Assembly (NCBI RefSeq): GCF_040545475.1
Contig: NZ_JBEPMA010000001.1
Span: forward strand, 186,001-250,000
Origin: Peptoniphilus_A olsenii
GTDB taxonomy: Bacteria > Bacillota > Clostridia > Tissierellales > Peptoniphilaceae
Length of the DNA stretch: 64,000 nucleotides
Reading direction: 5' to 3'
Below, piece by piece: positions 7,259 through 15,071 of this stretch (the stretch's first letter is position 1; every line of letters starts with the position of its first letter). The notes beneath the pieces were generated by a model, which did not search any database, was not told the DNA's origin, and saw only the letters and a program-made list of their open reading frames with translations. A program made the translations under genes and the position numbers.

Positions 7259-8811
7259 TATTCATAACCCCCTTTAACACCTCTTAATACAGAGCTTACA
7301 TCACTCTCGCCATTTTCTGCAATGATTTTAATACCAATTGCCCATTTATCGGCAGTTTTTGTGCTATTTTTAAAAGCGTAGGCTCTGGCCGCTTTACTCT
7401 CAGTACTCATATCTTCCCAAGTCGGCTTTGTGTCATTATAATTATTACAAGCTTTTACAGTTATAACCGCATCACTTGCAAAAATCCCGTGTGGTACTGC
7501 TATAACTTTACCAGGTTTTACATCAAACTCATTTATCTTGATTTCAACTTCTAGTCCGTTTGATACACGCTCAAACGTATAAACCCTATACTGTTTATTA
7601 TCGACTGAAAAATCGTCCCACGCTTCTACTTTAATTGTGTGTTTGCCATATTTAAGTTTTAAAAAGTCATCATGAGGTATTGAGTAACTATATTCTTTAC
7701 TGTCCTCTACTTCTAAATTTTCGTATATTTTTTTGTTATCTAGATAAACACGACAATAGATTTTATCTTTTTCTACATCAGTCAAACTAAATTTTTGAGT
7801 AAATGTATCTTTTTTTGCTCCTAAATCTCCATCACTGTCGCTTATGATAGGTGGGCGATTAATTTTAGTAAAAGTATATCGTCTATAAGCCACACCACCC
7901 TTGCCATCATCTGCTTTAATAGTAATTGTATGAGTTGAGCCTATTTCAAAGTTTTTTAAATGCTCATCTGTGATAGTAAAAGATAGGTCTTTATCCTGTG
8001 CAGATGATACGGTTGCAATCTCAGTATCATTTAAAATTACAGTTACTTTTACGTCATCGTTATTTTTATCAGTTACTCTATATTCTTTAGTAAATGCTGT
8101 ACTTTTGCCACCTAAATCACTATCTTGACCGTCGATTGTTGGTGCAGTATTAGATTTAGTAAAAGTATATGTCCTTGTACTTGATGTTGCACCTTTGCTA
8201 TCTTTAGCAGTTATCTTTATATTGTGTTTACCTAATGTAAAATCAGATATTTTAATTTTATAAGTGTATTTTGCATTTAATGTTACACTTTTATCAGTAA
8301 CTTTTTTTACATTATCTACAGTAATACTTACAGTACATTTGTCACTATCTGCATCAGATACTATATACTCAATATCAAAATCTTCTGTTTTACTGCCTAA
8401 ATTTAAATTACTGCCTGATATAGTAGGTGCTTGATTGTCTACACCTTTATATACATACCAGTAACTGCCACTGTAATTATTGTTAGGATAAGCATTTCTT
8501 GATGTTGATTTTACATCTTCAATGTAAGAGCCTTTTGAATAGTGGGAGAAAACTCTTTCTGTAGTAGCAACTCTGTAAGTGACTTTATTAACCGCATTGT
8601 TTTCCCATTCCCCATCTCTTTTACGACTCTCATGCCCTAAAAAATCAACACTTACTACCTGGTATTTACTCGTATCATCAAAAGGCCAACTGACATCTAC
8701 TCTTGGGTTAATATTAGCTGTATATAAAGTAATAGTTTGTTCAGGACCCCATGATTTCTCAGTTCTATAATTACTATCTTTCCAAAATTTCCGCCAAATA
8801 TAATTAGGCAT
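7258..8811 (-). CDS. Tail fibre-like protein with three Ig/cadherin-like repeats
   Basis: The 517-residue protein has a unique N-terminal segment of about 130 residues with many aromatic residues. Three tandem repeats of about 95 residues follow, starting APTISGSNLNLGSK, APTIDGQDSDLGGK and PPIISDSDGDLGAK, each ending in a YTFxK/R strand. Their DxDxD-rich turns suggest calcium-binding Ig or cadherin-like modules. A distinct C-terminal domain starts near residue 425. Position after the baseplate genes and before the lysis genes supports a receptor-binding or fibre role. AAGGAG precedes the ATG. Confidence 0.75.
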   Translation of the reverse strand: MPNYIWRKFWKDSNYRTEKSWGPEQTITLYTANINPRVDVSWPFDDTSKYQVVSVDFLGHESRKRDGEWENNAVNKVTYRVATTERVFSHYSKGSYIEDVKSTSRNAYPNNNYSGSYWYVYKGVDNQAPTISGSNLNLGSKTEDFDIEYIVSDADSDKCTVSITVDNVKKVTDKSVTLNAKYTYKIKISDFTLGKHNIKITAKDSKGATSSTRTYTFTKSNTAPTIDGQDSDLGGKSTAFTKEYRVTDKNNDDVKVTVILNDTEIATVSSAQDKDLSFTITDEHLKNFEIGSTHTITIKADDGKGGVAYRRYTFTKINRPPIISDSDGDLGAKKDTFTQKFSLTDVEKDKIYCRVYLDNKKIYENLEVEDSKEYSYSIPHDDFLKLKYGKHTIKVEAWDDFSVDNKQYRVYTFERVSNGLEVEIKINEFDVKPGKVIAVPHGIFASDAVITVKACNNYNDTKPTWEDMSTESKAARAYAFKNSTKTADKWAIGIKIIAENGESDVSSVLRGVKGGYE

Positions 8812-8832
8812 TTAATCACTCCTTTTTGCATC

Positions 8833-8859
8833 AAAAAAGACAACCCACATTGGATTGCC
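8833..8859 (-). terminator. Terminator of the RelB-Doc cassette
   Basis: On the minus strand GGCAATCC pairs with GGGTTGTC through six Watson-Crick and two G-U pairs with a five-base loop, followed by six T residues. It lies 10 bases past the doc stop. Confidence 0.75.
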
Positions 8860-8868
8860 TTATTACAA

Positions 8869-9252
8869 TTACCTATTATTTATTTTCTTTTCAATAAACT
8901 TTCTAAAATCTTCTTTATCCATCTTCCCACTAGCAACATCAAGACCAATTTTTATTAAATCTTTATCACTCCATTTTAAAATATAATTATTTTCTTTTAA
9001 AAGAATAACTAAAATCAATACTCCTATACGCTTATTTCCATCTATAAAAGAATGATTTTTTATAAGAGAATATGAAATATTTATAATTTTATCTAAATCA
9101 TCTGGATAAAGTTCATTTCCTCCAAAAGTTTGAAAAGCACCTCCAATTGCAGATTCAAGAAGTCCCTCATCTCTTAAACCTTTACATCCTCCAGATTTAT
9201 CAATAATCATTTCTTGTAGTTGTATAACAAAGTCTTTATTTAATCTTTTCAT
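8869..9252 (-). CDS. doc: Fic/Doc family toxin
   Basis: The 127-residue protein carries the Fic core HSFIDGNKRIG, matching HxFxDGNxRxG, in a Doc-sized frame. Doc toxins phosphorylate EF-Tu and stop translation; most other Fic proteins AMPylate. The length and position after a small ribbon-helix-helix antitoxin argue for Doc. The ATG overlaps the antitoxin stop by 4 bases. The cassette is bounded by its own promoter and terminator inside the late operon. Confidence 0.9.
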   Translation of the reverse strand: MKRLNKDFVIQLQEMIIDKSGGCKGLRDEGLLESAIGGAFQTFGGNELYPDDLDKIINISYSLIKNHSFIDGNKRIGVLILVILLKENNYILKWSDKDLIKIGLDVASGKMDKEDFRKFIEKKINNR

Positions 9253-9485
9253 TTAGCAAGTTCCCTAAAAGCGTCAATATGTTCATCAACGAATTTTTCA
9301 GCTTCATTATATATCCTAGTTTCATCATTTATAGATATTTTAAACGGTATGGCTTGTTCTCGTATAGCTTGTTTTAAAAATACATTAACCGCACTTGATA
9401 TATTCATCCCAAGTTCACTAAATAACTTATCTGCTTGTTCTTTTACTTCATTGTCTATTCTTACACTAATAGTTGTATTTGCCAT
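9249..9485 (-). CDS. RelB/DinJ-type antitoxin
   Basis: The 78-residue protein starts MANTTISVRIDNEVKEQADK, a ribbon-helix-helix N terminus of the RelB/DinJ type (AVNVFLKQAIREQAIPF also matches). The acidic C-terminal segment should neutralise Doc. I chose the ATG at 9485 because AAGGAG lies 7 bases upstream; the frame is open further but without a ribosome site. RelB-type antitoxins more often pair with RelE, so this Doc partnership is a mixed pairing. Confidence 0.88.
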   Translation of the reverse strand: MANTTISVRIDNEVKEQADKLFSELGMNISSAVNVFLKQAIREQAIPFKISINDETRIYNEAEKFVDEHIDAFRELAK

Positions 9486-9504
9486 AATATCACTCCTTAA
9501 TGTT

Positions 9505-9532
9505 ATTTTATCAAATATTACGACAATGTCAA
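9505..9532 (-). promoter_or_regulatory. Promoter and likely operator of relB-doc
   Basis: TTGACA (9527-9532), 16 bp, TAAAAT (9505-9510). GACATTGTC is a short palindrome overlapping the -35, and ACAATGT occurs twice as a direct repeat nearby, which suits RHH autorepression. Confidence 0.65.
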
Positions 9533-9544
9533 TACAATGTAATA

Positions 9545-10015
9545 TTAACTCCAAACCTCCCCTCTAGGCTCATCATAATAACCTCTAATAACTTTAATGT
9601 TATCCAAATCGTCAAAAGTTACACCAAAAGCATTAGCAATAAGTCCATTTAGCGTTGTCATCTCTAAACCATCTGTTTTTAAAGCCTGTTGTAATAATAC
9701 ATTGTCAACATACTTTCTCCATTCATATAATATTGCAACTGCCACATCAACATTGCCAAGATTCATTTCACTAAGGTCAGTACCTTCTTCGATTACTTCT
9801 CCTTCGTAAAATTTAAGATGTACTAATCTATTGCCATTATCAGCAACACCCATATCTACAACCTCAAAAGTCCAAGGCAATTCCACAATTCTGTCAGCAA
9901 AACCTGTCATCATATAAGTGTTGTATTTTTGAAAATTTTTTAAAACCTCATCTATACCAAAATAAGGATTTTCAACAACACTTAGACCCGTATATCCATT
10001 AATATCTGCCATCAC
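9545..10015 (-). CDS. Hypothetical phage tail-region protein
   Basis: The 156-residue acidic protein starts MADINGYTGLSVVENPYFG after an alternative first Met. No family recognised. It overlaps the previous gene by 17 bases and follows the tail protein I-type gene and a small gene, so it probably belongs to fibre assembly or the distal tail. Its end abuts the inserted relB-doc promoter. Confidence 0.65.
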   Translation of the reverse strand: MMADINGYTGLSVVENPYFGIDEVLKNFQKYNTYMMTGFADRIVELPWTFEVVDMGVADNGNRLVHLKFYEGEVIEEGTDLSEMNLGNVDVAVAILYEWRKYVDNVLLQQALKTDGLEMTTLNGLIANAFGVTFDDLDNIKVIRGYYDEPRGEVWS

Positions 10016-10310
10016 TAATCACCTCATTTTCTACCCTAATTTCAACAACCGCTAAAAACTTATATCTGCTTGATTTTACAACCTCCATGTCCTGCGTTTG
10101 TAAAATATCACCATCAGTATCAATAATATCTATCTTTGTTATCTCACCATCTTTAGACGATAAACTAACAAATACTTTAATAACATTTTTATCAATAGTT
10201 TTTTTCTTGATAGTGCCATCAATAACATTATCACCCATGTATACCTTAGCACTTGCAATTCTGTCGTATAACTTTTTTGCAATTTTATTTAACTGATTAT
10301 TAGGTATCAT
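9999..10310 (-). CDS. Hypothetical phage baseplate-region protein
   Basis: This 103-residue protein has a helical N terminus (NKIAKKLYDRIASAK) followed by beta-rich sequence ending VAVVEIRVENEV. Similar small proteins in Firmicute myoviruses sit after the YmfQ gene and have been misnamed ketopantoate hydroxymethyltransferase. I assign no function. It overlaps both neighbours. Confidence 0.6.
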   Translation of the reverse strand: MIPNNQLNKIAKKLYDRIASAKVYMGDNVIDGTIKKKTIDKNVIKVFVSLSSKDGEITKIDIIDTDGDILQTQDMEVVKSSRYKFLAVVEIRVENEVISDGRY

Positions 10311-11059
10311 CTCTTAACAACCCCACTTTTAATCTCTCCAACATTAAACTGTCTTTGCCTTTTAGCTGCCCCATTATTTTTAACATTAATACTGTTAACA
10401 ATCTTTTTACCAGTGTATTGATGTTTAAAAATAGTACCGCATTTATGATGATGCCCTACAGGATAAAAAGGATTGGTGTAAGTGTCTGTCTTATCTTTAA
10501 TAACTAATTCATCTAAAATATAAAGCCTAAATGACATCAAAAGATTTGCTGGTATTATCTTTCTAAGTTCCTTCTCAAGCCATGGTATATCAAATTCAGC
10601 TTTTTGTATTTTTAACTCAAATATTATTTCATAGTCGTTATACAAAAGCTCAACTTCATAATTATTTTTACCTACAGCCGCATCCATCCACTTCAAAAGA
10701 GTCCTATGAGTCCACCTTATTTTTTTATTCCACAAAAGATAAACTCTTTTTCTTCTGTCATTAAGCGTTTCATCTTCTCTAGCTTCTATCCCAAGTATTT
10801 TTTCATATCTATATATCCCATATTCGCTAGCCTGTAGAATAAATTTATCTGCATAAGTTTTAAGGATTCTTCTTGTTAAAAAATCAAATTCTAGACTCTC
10901 ACTATCTGTCCAGTCTATCCAGTCAGGCGACTTTGCAATAGTTTCATAGTCGTTATAAGCAGCTAAATCAACTTTTCTTTTTACTTCTATTTCTCTACCA
11001 CTAAAGTCTCCTTCAGTATCAAAATACCAAAGTTCTTCAATTTCTCTACCTTTAGCCAT
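10307..11059 (-). CDS. Putative tail protein, YmfQ/XkdU-like (DUF2313)
   Basis: The 250-residue protein contains ILGIEAREDETLNDRRKRVY and DIPWLEKELRKIIPANL, typical of YmfQ/XkdU proteins, which link the baseplate to fibres (P2 gpI counterpart). It overlaps the gpJ-type gene by 8 bases. The C terminus has GHHHKCG, possibly a metal-binding turn. PBSX order (xkdT then xkdU) is kept. Confidence 0.8.
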   Translation of the reverse strand: MAKGREIEELWYFDTEGDFSGREIEVKRKVDLAAYNDYETIAKSPDWIDWTDSESLEFDFLTRRILKTYADKFILQASEYGIYRYEKILGIEAREDETLNDRRKRVYLLWNKKIRWTHRTLLKWMDAAVGKNNYEVELLYNDYEIIFELKIQKAEFDIPWLEKELRKIIPANLLMSFRLYILDELVIKDKTDTYTNPFYPVGHHHKCGTIFKHQYTGKKIVNSINVKNNGAAKRQRQFNVGEIKSGVVKR

Positions 11060-12149
11060 TCACTTTCACCGCATTTAAAAAAGGAATCTCATTTTCTTCT
11101 AAGATTCCATTTCTCTCATAGTTTTCTAATTTTGTATTATATACATCAATTACTCCATCAATATCTAATATCAAAGATTCTAATTTTGATACTCTAACAA
11201 TTGTTGACTTTTCTTTCTCCCATTCTTTCCTTAATTGCAAGAAATAAGGTTCTAGAATATTTTTTATTTTTCTTTCAATCTCATCTTTTTCAAAGTTATC
11301 TCTTAAAGTTACATTTAAAGATAAGTTTAAATCTTTTTTACCAGCACCCTCAACAGTTACTAAGTGTCCAATTGGAGCAAGCCCAAAACCCTTTTGATTA
11401 TTAGGTACTGGATCCAATATTTCTTGTACTTTGCTTACTAGTTCTGTTGCAGGTGCATTATACTTTGAATCAGTAAATACTATCTTTACAGTTCCACCGC
11501 CATTCCAAACAGGATATACTTTAACACCTCCTACACCTTGGGTAGCGTGACACCAATCAAGATATTGGTCAATATTTCCGCCATAAGCATTGGTATTTAT
11601 GTGTCTAAAATATCTTTCCCTAAAATCCTCAGTTTCTTCCTCTTCTTCTCCAGGTTTTATAACTCCAACTATAACTGCGTGTTTAAGTCCATTTATATTT
11701 TCAATAGGAATTAATTTCCCATAAGGAACATTTCCTATTTCTCCAATTTCTTCACAAGTAAGTTCGTAATAATAAAGCTCTTTTTCCTTTCCTAAAAACT
11801 TAGTGGCCATAAAGTTAAGACTATCAAAATTAAATCGTGAATTTAAAGGCAGTTCTATATTAAATTCTCCCTTAACTATGGCTTGTGTTGCTGGAAAAGG
11901 TGTAAGTGCTCTATCTCTTGCAACTGCTTTAAGTCCTTCTCTGTCAGCTGTATCCCCATACATATTTTTTAAAATCCAATCAAGAGTCATATATACTAAT
12001 GAAAGTTCTATTGAAGCTGGTGCTTGTGCATCATATATTATAGAACCTTCACGTTTATCTCTTGTATCATCAACTCTTGATAGCATTCTTTCTAAAAGAA
12101 AATCAGCAGAAAATTCATCAAATTGATGTTTATATTCTCTTTGTGCCAT
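11052..12149 (-). CDS. Baseplate J/gp47 family protein (XkdT)
   Basis: The 365-residue protein matches baseplate J: SPADFLLERML-like start (SADFLLERMLSRV), GSIIYDAQAPASIEL, RERYFRHINTNAYGGNIDQY and the C-terminal ILDPVPNNQKGFGLAPIGH. Gp47/J forms the wedge ring of contractile-tail baseplates. It lies between the XkdS-like and XkdU-like genes. Confidence 0.92.
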   Translation of the reverse strand: MAQREYKHQFDEFSADFLLERMLSRVDDTRDKREGSIIYDAQAPASIELSLVYMTLDWILKNMYGDTADREGLKAVARDRALTPFPATQAIVKGEFNIELPLNSRFNFDSLNFMATKFLGKEKELYYYELTCEEIGEIGNVPYGKLIPIENINGLKHAVIVGVIKPGEEEEETEDFRERYFRHINTNAYGGNIDQYLDWCHATQGVGGVKVYPVWNGGGTVKIVFTDSKYNAPATELVSKVQEILDPVPNNQKGFGLAPIGHLVTVEGAGKKDLNLSLNVTLRDNFEKDEIERKIKNILEPYFLQLRKEWEKEKSTIVRVSKLESLILDIDGVIDVYNTKLENYERNGILEENEIPFLNAVKVNG

Positions 12150-12160
12150 TTAAACACCTC

Positions 12161-12595
12161 CTACTCTATGTTGTCATAGTCAAATTTCCAAGCATTTTCA
12201 ATTTCAATATCTCCATAAATAGAATTTACTGTAAAAGCTATGCTAAGTTCATCTTTTGGGGATCTCTCTTTTAAATATTTAAAATCGGTAACTGCAATAA
12301 CTCTATCATCTTTAATTAAACATTCCTCAATTCTTCTTGTAAGTTCCACATAGGCAAAATTTTTAGGTTGACCAAATAGATCCTGTAAAGGCATACCAAA
12401 AGTTGGATAAATTAAATGGATCCCATATTCAGTATTAATATTTTTATAAATCATCTGTTTTAAAGCTTCGATACCATCAATATTGCCATAAATCCTTTCA
12501 GAGTTAACATGCATTCTATAAGTCTTAGTTGGATCTATTTCTTCTATTAATCCTTGTTGCATGGCTAAGTTTATATCATTTTGTTCAGGAATCAT
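12161..12595 (-). CDS. Baseplate wedge protein XkdS-like (DUF2634, gp25 relative)
   Basis: The 144-residue protein has DPTKTYRM and IDGIEALKQMIYKNINTE, then a conserved core FGMPLQDLFGQP and IEECLIKDDRVIAVTDF of DUF2634/gp25. It is a structural baseplate wedge subunit related to a lysozyme-like fold that has lost catalysis. Good AGGTGAT site before ATG. Confidence 0.88.
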   Translation of the reverse strand: MIPEQNDINLAMQQGLIEEIDPTKTYRMHVNSERIYGNIDGIEALKQMIYKNINTEYGIHLIYPTFGMPLQDLFGQPKNFAYVELTRRIEECLIKDDRVIAVTDFKYLKERSPKDELSIAFTVNSIYGDIEIENAWKFDYDNIE

Positions 12596-12603
12596 ATAAT
12601 CAC

Positions 12604-13059
12604 CTACTTTTTAATCCCCTTATCGTGTTTGATTTCAATAATTTCTCCTTCAAAAAGCTCTATTGTACCTTCAGTCACCAAAGTAGTAGAACCATCAGAA
12701 CAATTTCCCTTTAAATTGCATTTAACTTTGCCCTTTAATTTATGCGTTCCATCAAAATAATAATCTACACCGTTAGATCCTTGAGGGCTTGAAGCTTCAT
12801 ATAAGTAGTACCAAACTTGTCCCTCCTGATTAGATTGGAAAACAAAATAATGTCCAATTTCTTCTTCAGTAAACTTCCTATACTTGGGCACAACAAGCCA
12901 TTCTTCTTTTAATTCTATATCGTCATCTCTCTTAAAAGTAAGAGGTTCCAATTTCTCAAGTTTTGCATGAACTATAGTAGCGGATTTAAGAGTTCCAATA
13001 TAATCAGCAGTAATTTTTGTCATTATCTTTTTTAATTTAGTTACATTATAATCACTCAA
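12604..13059 (-). CDS. Phage protein XkdR-like (DUF2577)
   Basis: The 151-residue protein contains LEPLTFKRDDDIELKEEWL and VPKY, typical of DUF2577/XkdR proteins found between XkdQ and XkdS. Likely a baseplate or tail hub component. The start is TTG at 13059 behind AGGAGG. Confidence 0.8.
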   Translation of the reverse strand: MSDYNVTKLKKIMTKITADYIGTLKSATIVHAKLEKLEPLTFKRDDDIELKEEWLVVPKYRKFTEEEIGHYFVFQSNQEGQVWYYLYEASSPQGSNGVDYYFDGTHKLKGKVKCNLKGNCSDGSTTLVTEGTIELFEGEIIEIKHDKGIKK

Positions 13060-13060
13060 C

Positions 13061-14482
13061 TTAACCTCCTACATATCTATACGCTCTAGTAAAGTTTTTG
13101 TATCTATTCCACGCTGTTTGAATTACAGTTTTTCCTTTAGATTGAGATGCTTCTATAACATTTTTACCATCAAACATGATAGCAACATGTCCCTTATTCC
13201 ACATAACATCACCTGGTTGTGCCTGTTTAACTGGTATTTCAACAAAACCATATCTTTTAGGATTTGATGCAAGGGAACTTGAACTAAATCGTGGCATATT
13301 AATTCCCATATCTCTATACGTCCTTACAACAAGACCAGAGCAATCAACCCCACCTTCAGACATAGATTCACCACCCCAAACATATTTAGCACCTAGATAT
13401 TTCTTTGCTGTTTGAGTTACAGAATTAGTTCCTATAGAACTATTAGAACCTATAATTATGTCATTTCCACTTTTTTGTTTATGATTTTGTTCAAGTTTTT
13501 GAGGAGCTATTTCAGGACTAATATCCTTGTTGTAAACCTCTAAATCCATAAAATGGTGTTCCTCCTGAAATTTATGAGTGACATTTTGAACTAACATCAT
13601 AGAATTAATGTCAATGTCTCCAATAGCCATCATATGAACAGGAACTAAGCTTCCTGCTTTTACATCAAGACGTCCAACAATATTTTTAAGTCTTAACTTT
13701 CTGTGTTTCTTATTTAAAACTTGTAAAAGTTCTTTCGCTTTTGCTTCAATATCTAATTCTTCATTGTTAGTTGTGTCTGTATATGATAAAAGACCCCATC
13801 TCTTAATAGATTTAGTATCTTCAGCAGTTGCAGACTTAATCTCTTTTTTGTTATCGTCAAGCAGTTTCAAATGCACTCTATTATAAGTGTTTGAATTTAT
13901 AGAAGTTTCATAATCAAAATCTTCTGTACAATCATAGTCAATAACATCCTTAGTTTTCATGTTTTCAATAGATTTTAGACAAATTTTCCCACCTTTATCA
14001 AACATTGTATAAAGTTTTCCAGTATTAGCAGTAGTAATGTCGCTTGCAAATCTTAAAATTTCCCAGAACTCTTTATTTTCTTCAATTCTAGCTGGTATTT
14101 TGAATTTTGTATCTTCAATATCTCCTATTTGCAAATTTCTATCTTTACAGATGTTTGTTAATAATTCTTTATAAGTCCAGTCTTTATATTGATAAGTAGC
14201 CTTATTTTTAAGATATCTCAACTGGTCGTAACAAGTTGTTGTTATAATCTGTTCACCAGTTCTAGATTTAGTAAAAATATAACCATAGAAAAATATTTCC
14301 CCATCAACATAAAATGCAATTGGATTGCCTTCTTGATAGTCCAAGTTTTCATCTTTAACTATATTTAAAACCATTTGCCCAGGTGCCCCATCTCGTGACC
14401 AGGTAACTCTAACTTCACCTTCAACTAATACTTCTTGGACTTTACCTCTGTTATCAATAATCACTTTAAATCTATCTTGCAT
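13061..14482 (-). CDS. Tail hub protein XkdQ fused to NlpC/P60 endopeptidase
   Basis: The 473-residue protein has an XkdQ-type N-terminal hub part (residues 1 to about 340, VRVTWSRDGAPGQMVLNIV) and a C-terminal NlpC/P60 domain from about 355 with catalytic Cys in GGVDCSGLV and His in KGHVAIMF. The fusion places a peptidoglycan D,L-endopeptidase at the tail tip to open the wall during injection. I chose the ATG at 14482 because GGTGG precedes it and the gene then overlaps the upstream stop by 11 bases; an earlier in-frame Met would overlap the neighbour by about 100 bases. Confidence 0.9.
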   Translation of the reverse strand: MQDRFKVIIDNRGKVQEVLVEGEVRVTWSRDGAPGQMVLNIVKDENLDYQEGNPIAFYVDGEIFFYGYIFTKSRTGEQIITTTCYDQLRYLKNKATYQYKDWTYKELLTNICKDRNLQIGDIEDTKFKIPARIEENKEFWEILRFASDITTANTGKLYTMFDKGGKICLKSIENMKTKDVIDYDCTEDFDYETSINSNTYNRVHLKLLDDNKKEIKSATAEDTKSIKRWGLLSYTDTTNNEELDIEAKAKELLQVLNKKHRKLRLKNIVGRLDVKAGSLVPVHMMAIGDIDINSMMLVQNVTHKFQEEHHFMDLEVYNKDISPEIAPQKLEQNHKQKSGNDIIIGSNSSIGTNSVTQTAKKYLGAKYVWGGESMSEGGVDCSGLVVRTYRDMGINMPRFSSSSLASNPKRYGFVEIPVKQAQPGDVMWNKGHVAIMFDGKNVIEASQSKGKTVIQTAWNRYKNFTRAYRYVGG

Positions 14483-15071
14483 TTGCACCACCAAAAGTTT
14501 TATCAAGAAAAGCATTAACTCCGCTTTTAATACCATGAATAACTTTAGAAGCGAGACTCCCATTCTGTTTACCATTTCTCATGGCTATATTACCCTTATT
14601 TGAACTGATACCTTTTGAACTATCAGCATTTACATTAATCACCTTTGTTTTAATGGGTATATATTGCTTTAAAAAAATGGAAATAATTAAATCAGCACCA
14701 TTTTCAGCATCCTCAATTATTTCATAATCTTCAAGAGTTACAGATTTATTGATAGAGTTATTCAAATTTTCTTGATACTGACTTCTTAAAATTATAAATT
14801 GGAAAGACTTTTTATTTATTTTTAAATCTTCTAGCTTGTTCAAAACAATTTGAGGACTTATAAACTGTTTAACCGAAGGAAAATCCTCAGAAGGTACTCT
14901 AAACTCAAAATTAAACTCTGTTAGTCCAGGCTTTTTTAAAAGATTTAACTCTTCCCCATTTAAGAGAGTTACAATCTTATTTTTATTTTTAATTTTAGTA
15001 TTTATTTTAGCCGGAGTAATAGGAAGTAGTAAATCATCAATATAAAAATCATAACCCTTTTTAGTGCTCAT
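14472..15071 (-). CDS. Tail protein XkdP-like without LysM
   Basis: The 199-residue protein starts MSTKKGYDFYIDDLLLPITP and continues AKINTKIKNKNKIVTLLNGEELN, the XkdP/YqbP N-terminal pattern. The LysM repeat usually found at the C terminus is absent; instead the end is Gly/Ala/Asn-rich. It probably joins the tape-measure end to the hub. The start overlaps the tape-measure stop (ATGAGCACTAA). Confidence 0.8.
   Translation of the reverse strand: MSTKKGYDFYIDDLLLPITPAKINTKIKNKNKIVTLLNGEELNLLKKPGLTEFNFEFRVPSEDFPSVKQFISPQIVLNKLEDLKINKKSFQFIILRSQYQENLNNSINKSVTLEDYEIIEDAENGADLIISIFLKQYIPIKTKVINVNADSSKGISSNKGNIAMRNGKQNGSLASKVIHGIKSGVNAFLDKTFGGANAR

Noticed and set aside
11803..12126. 107-codon open frame antisense to the baseplate J gene
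   Set aside because: Antisense shadow of a well-supported structural gene, without ribosome site or family features.
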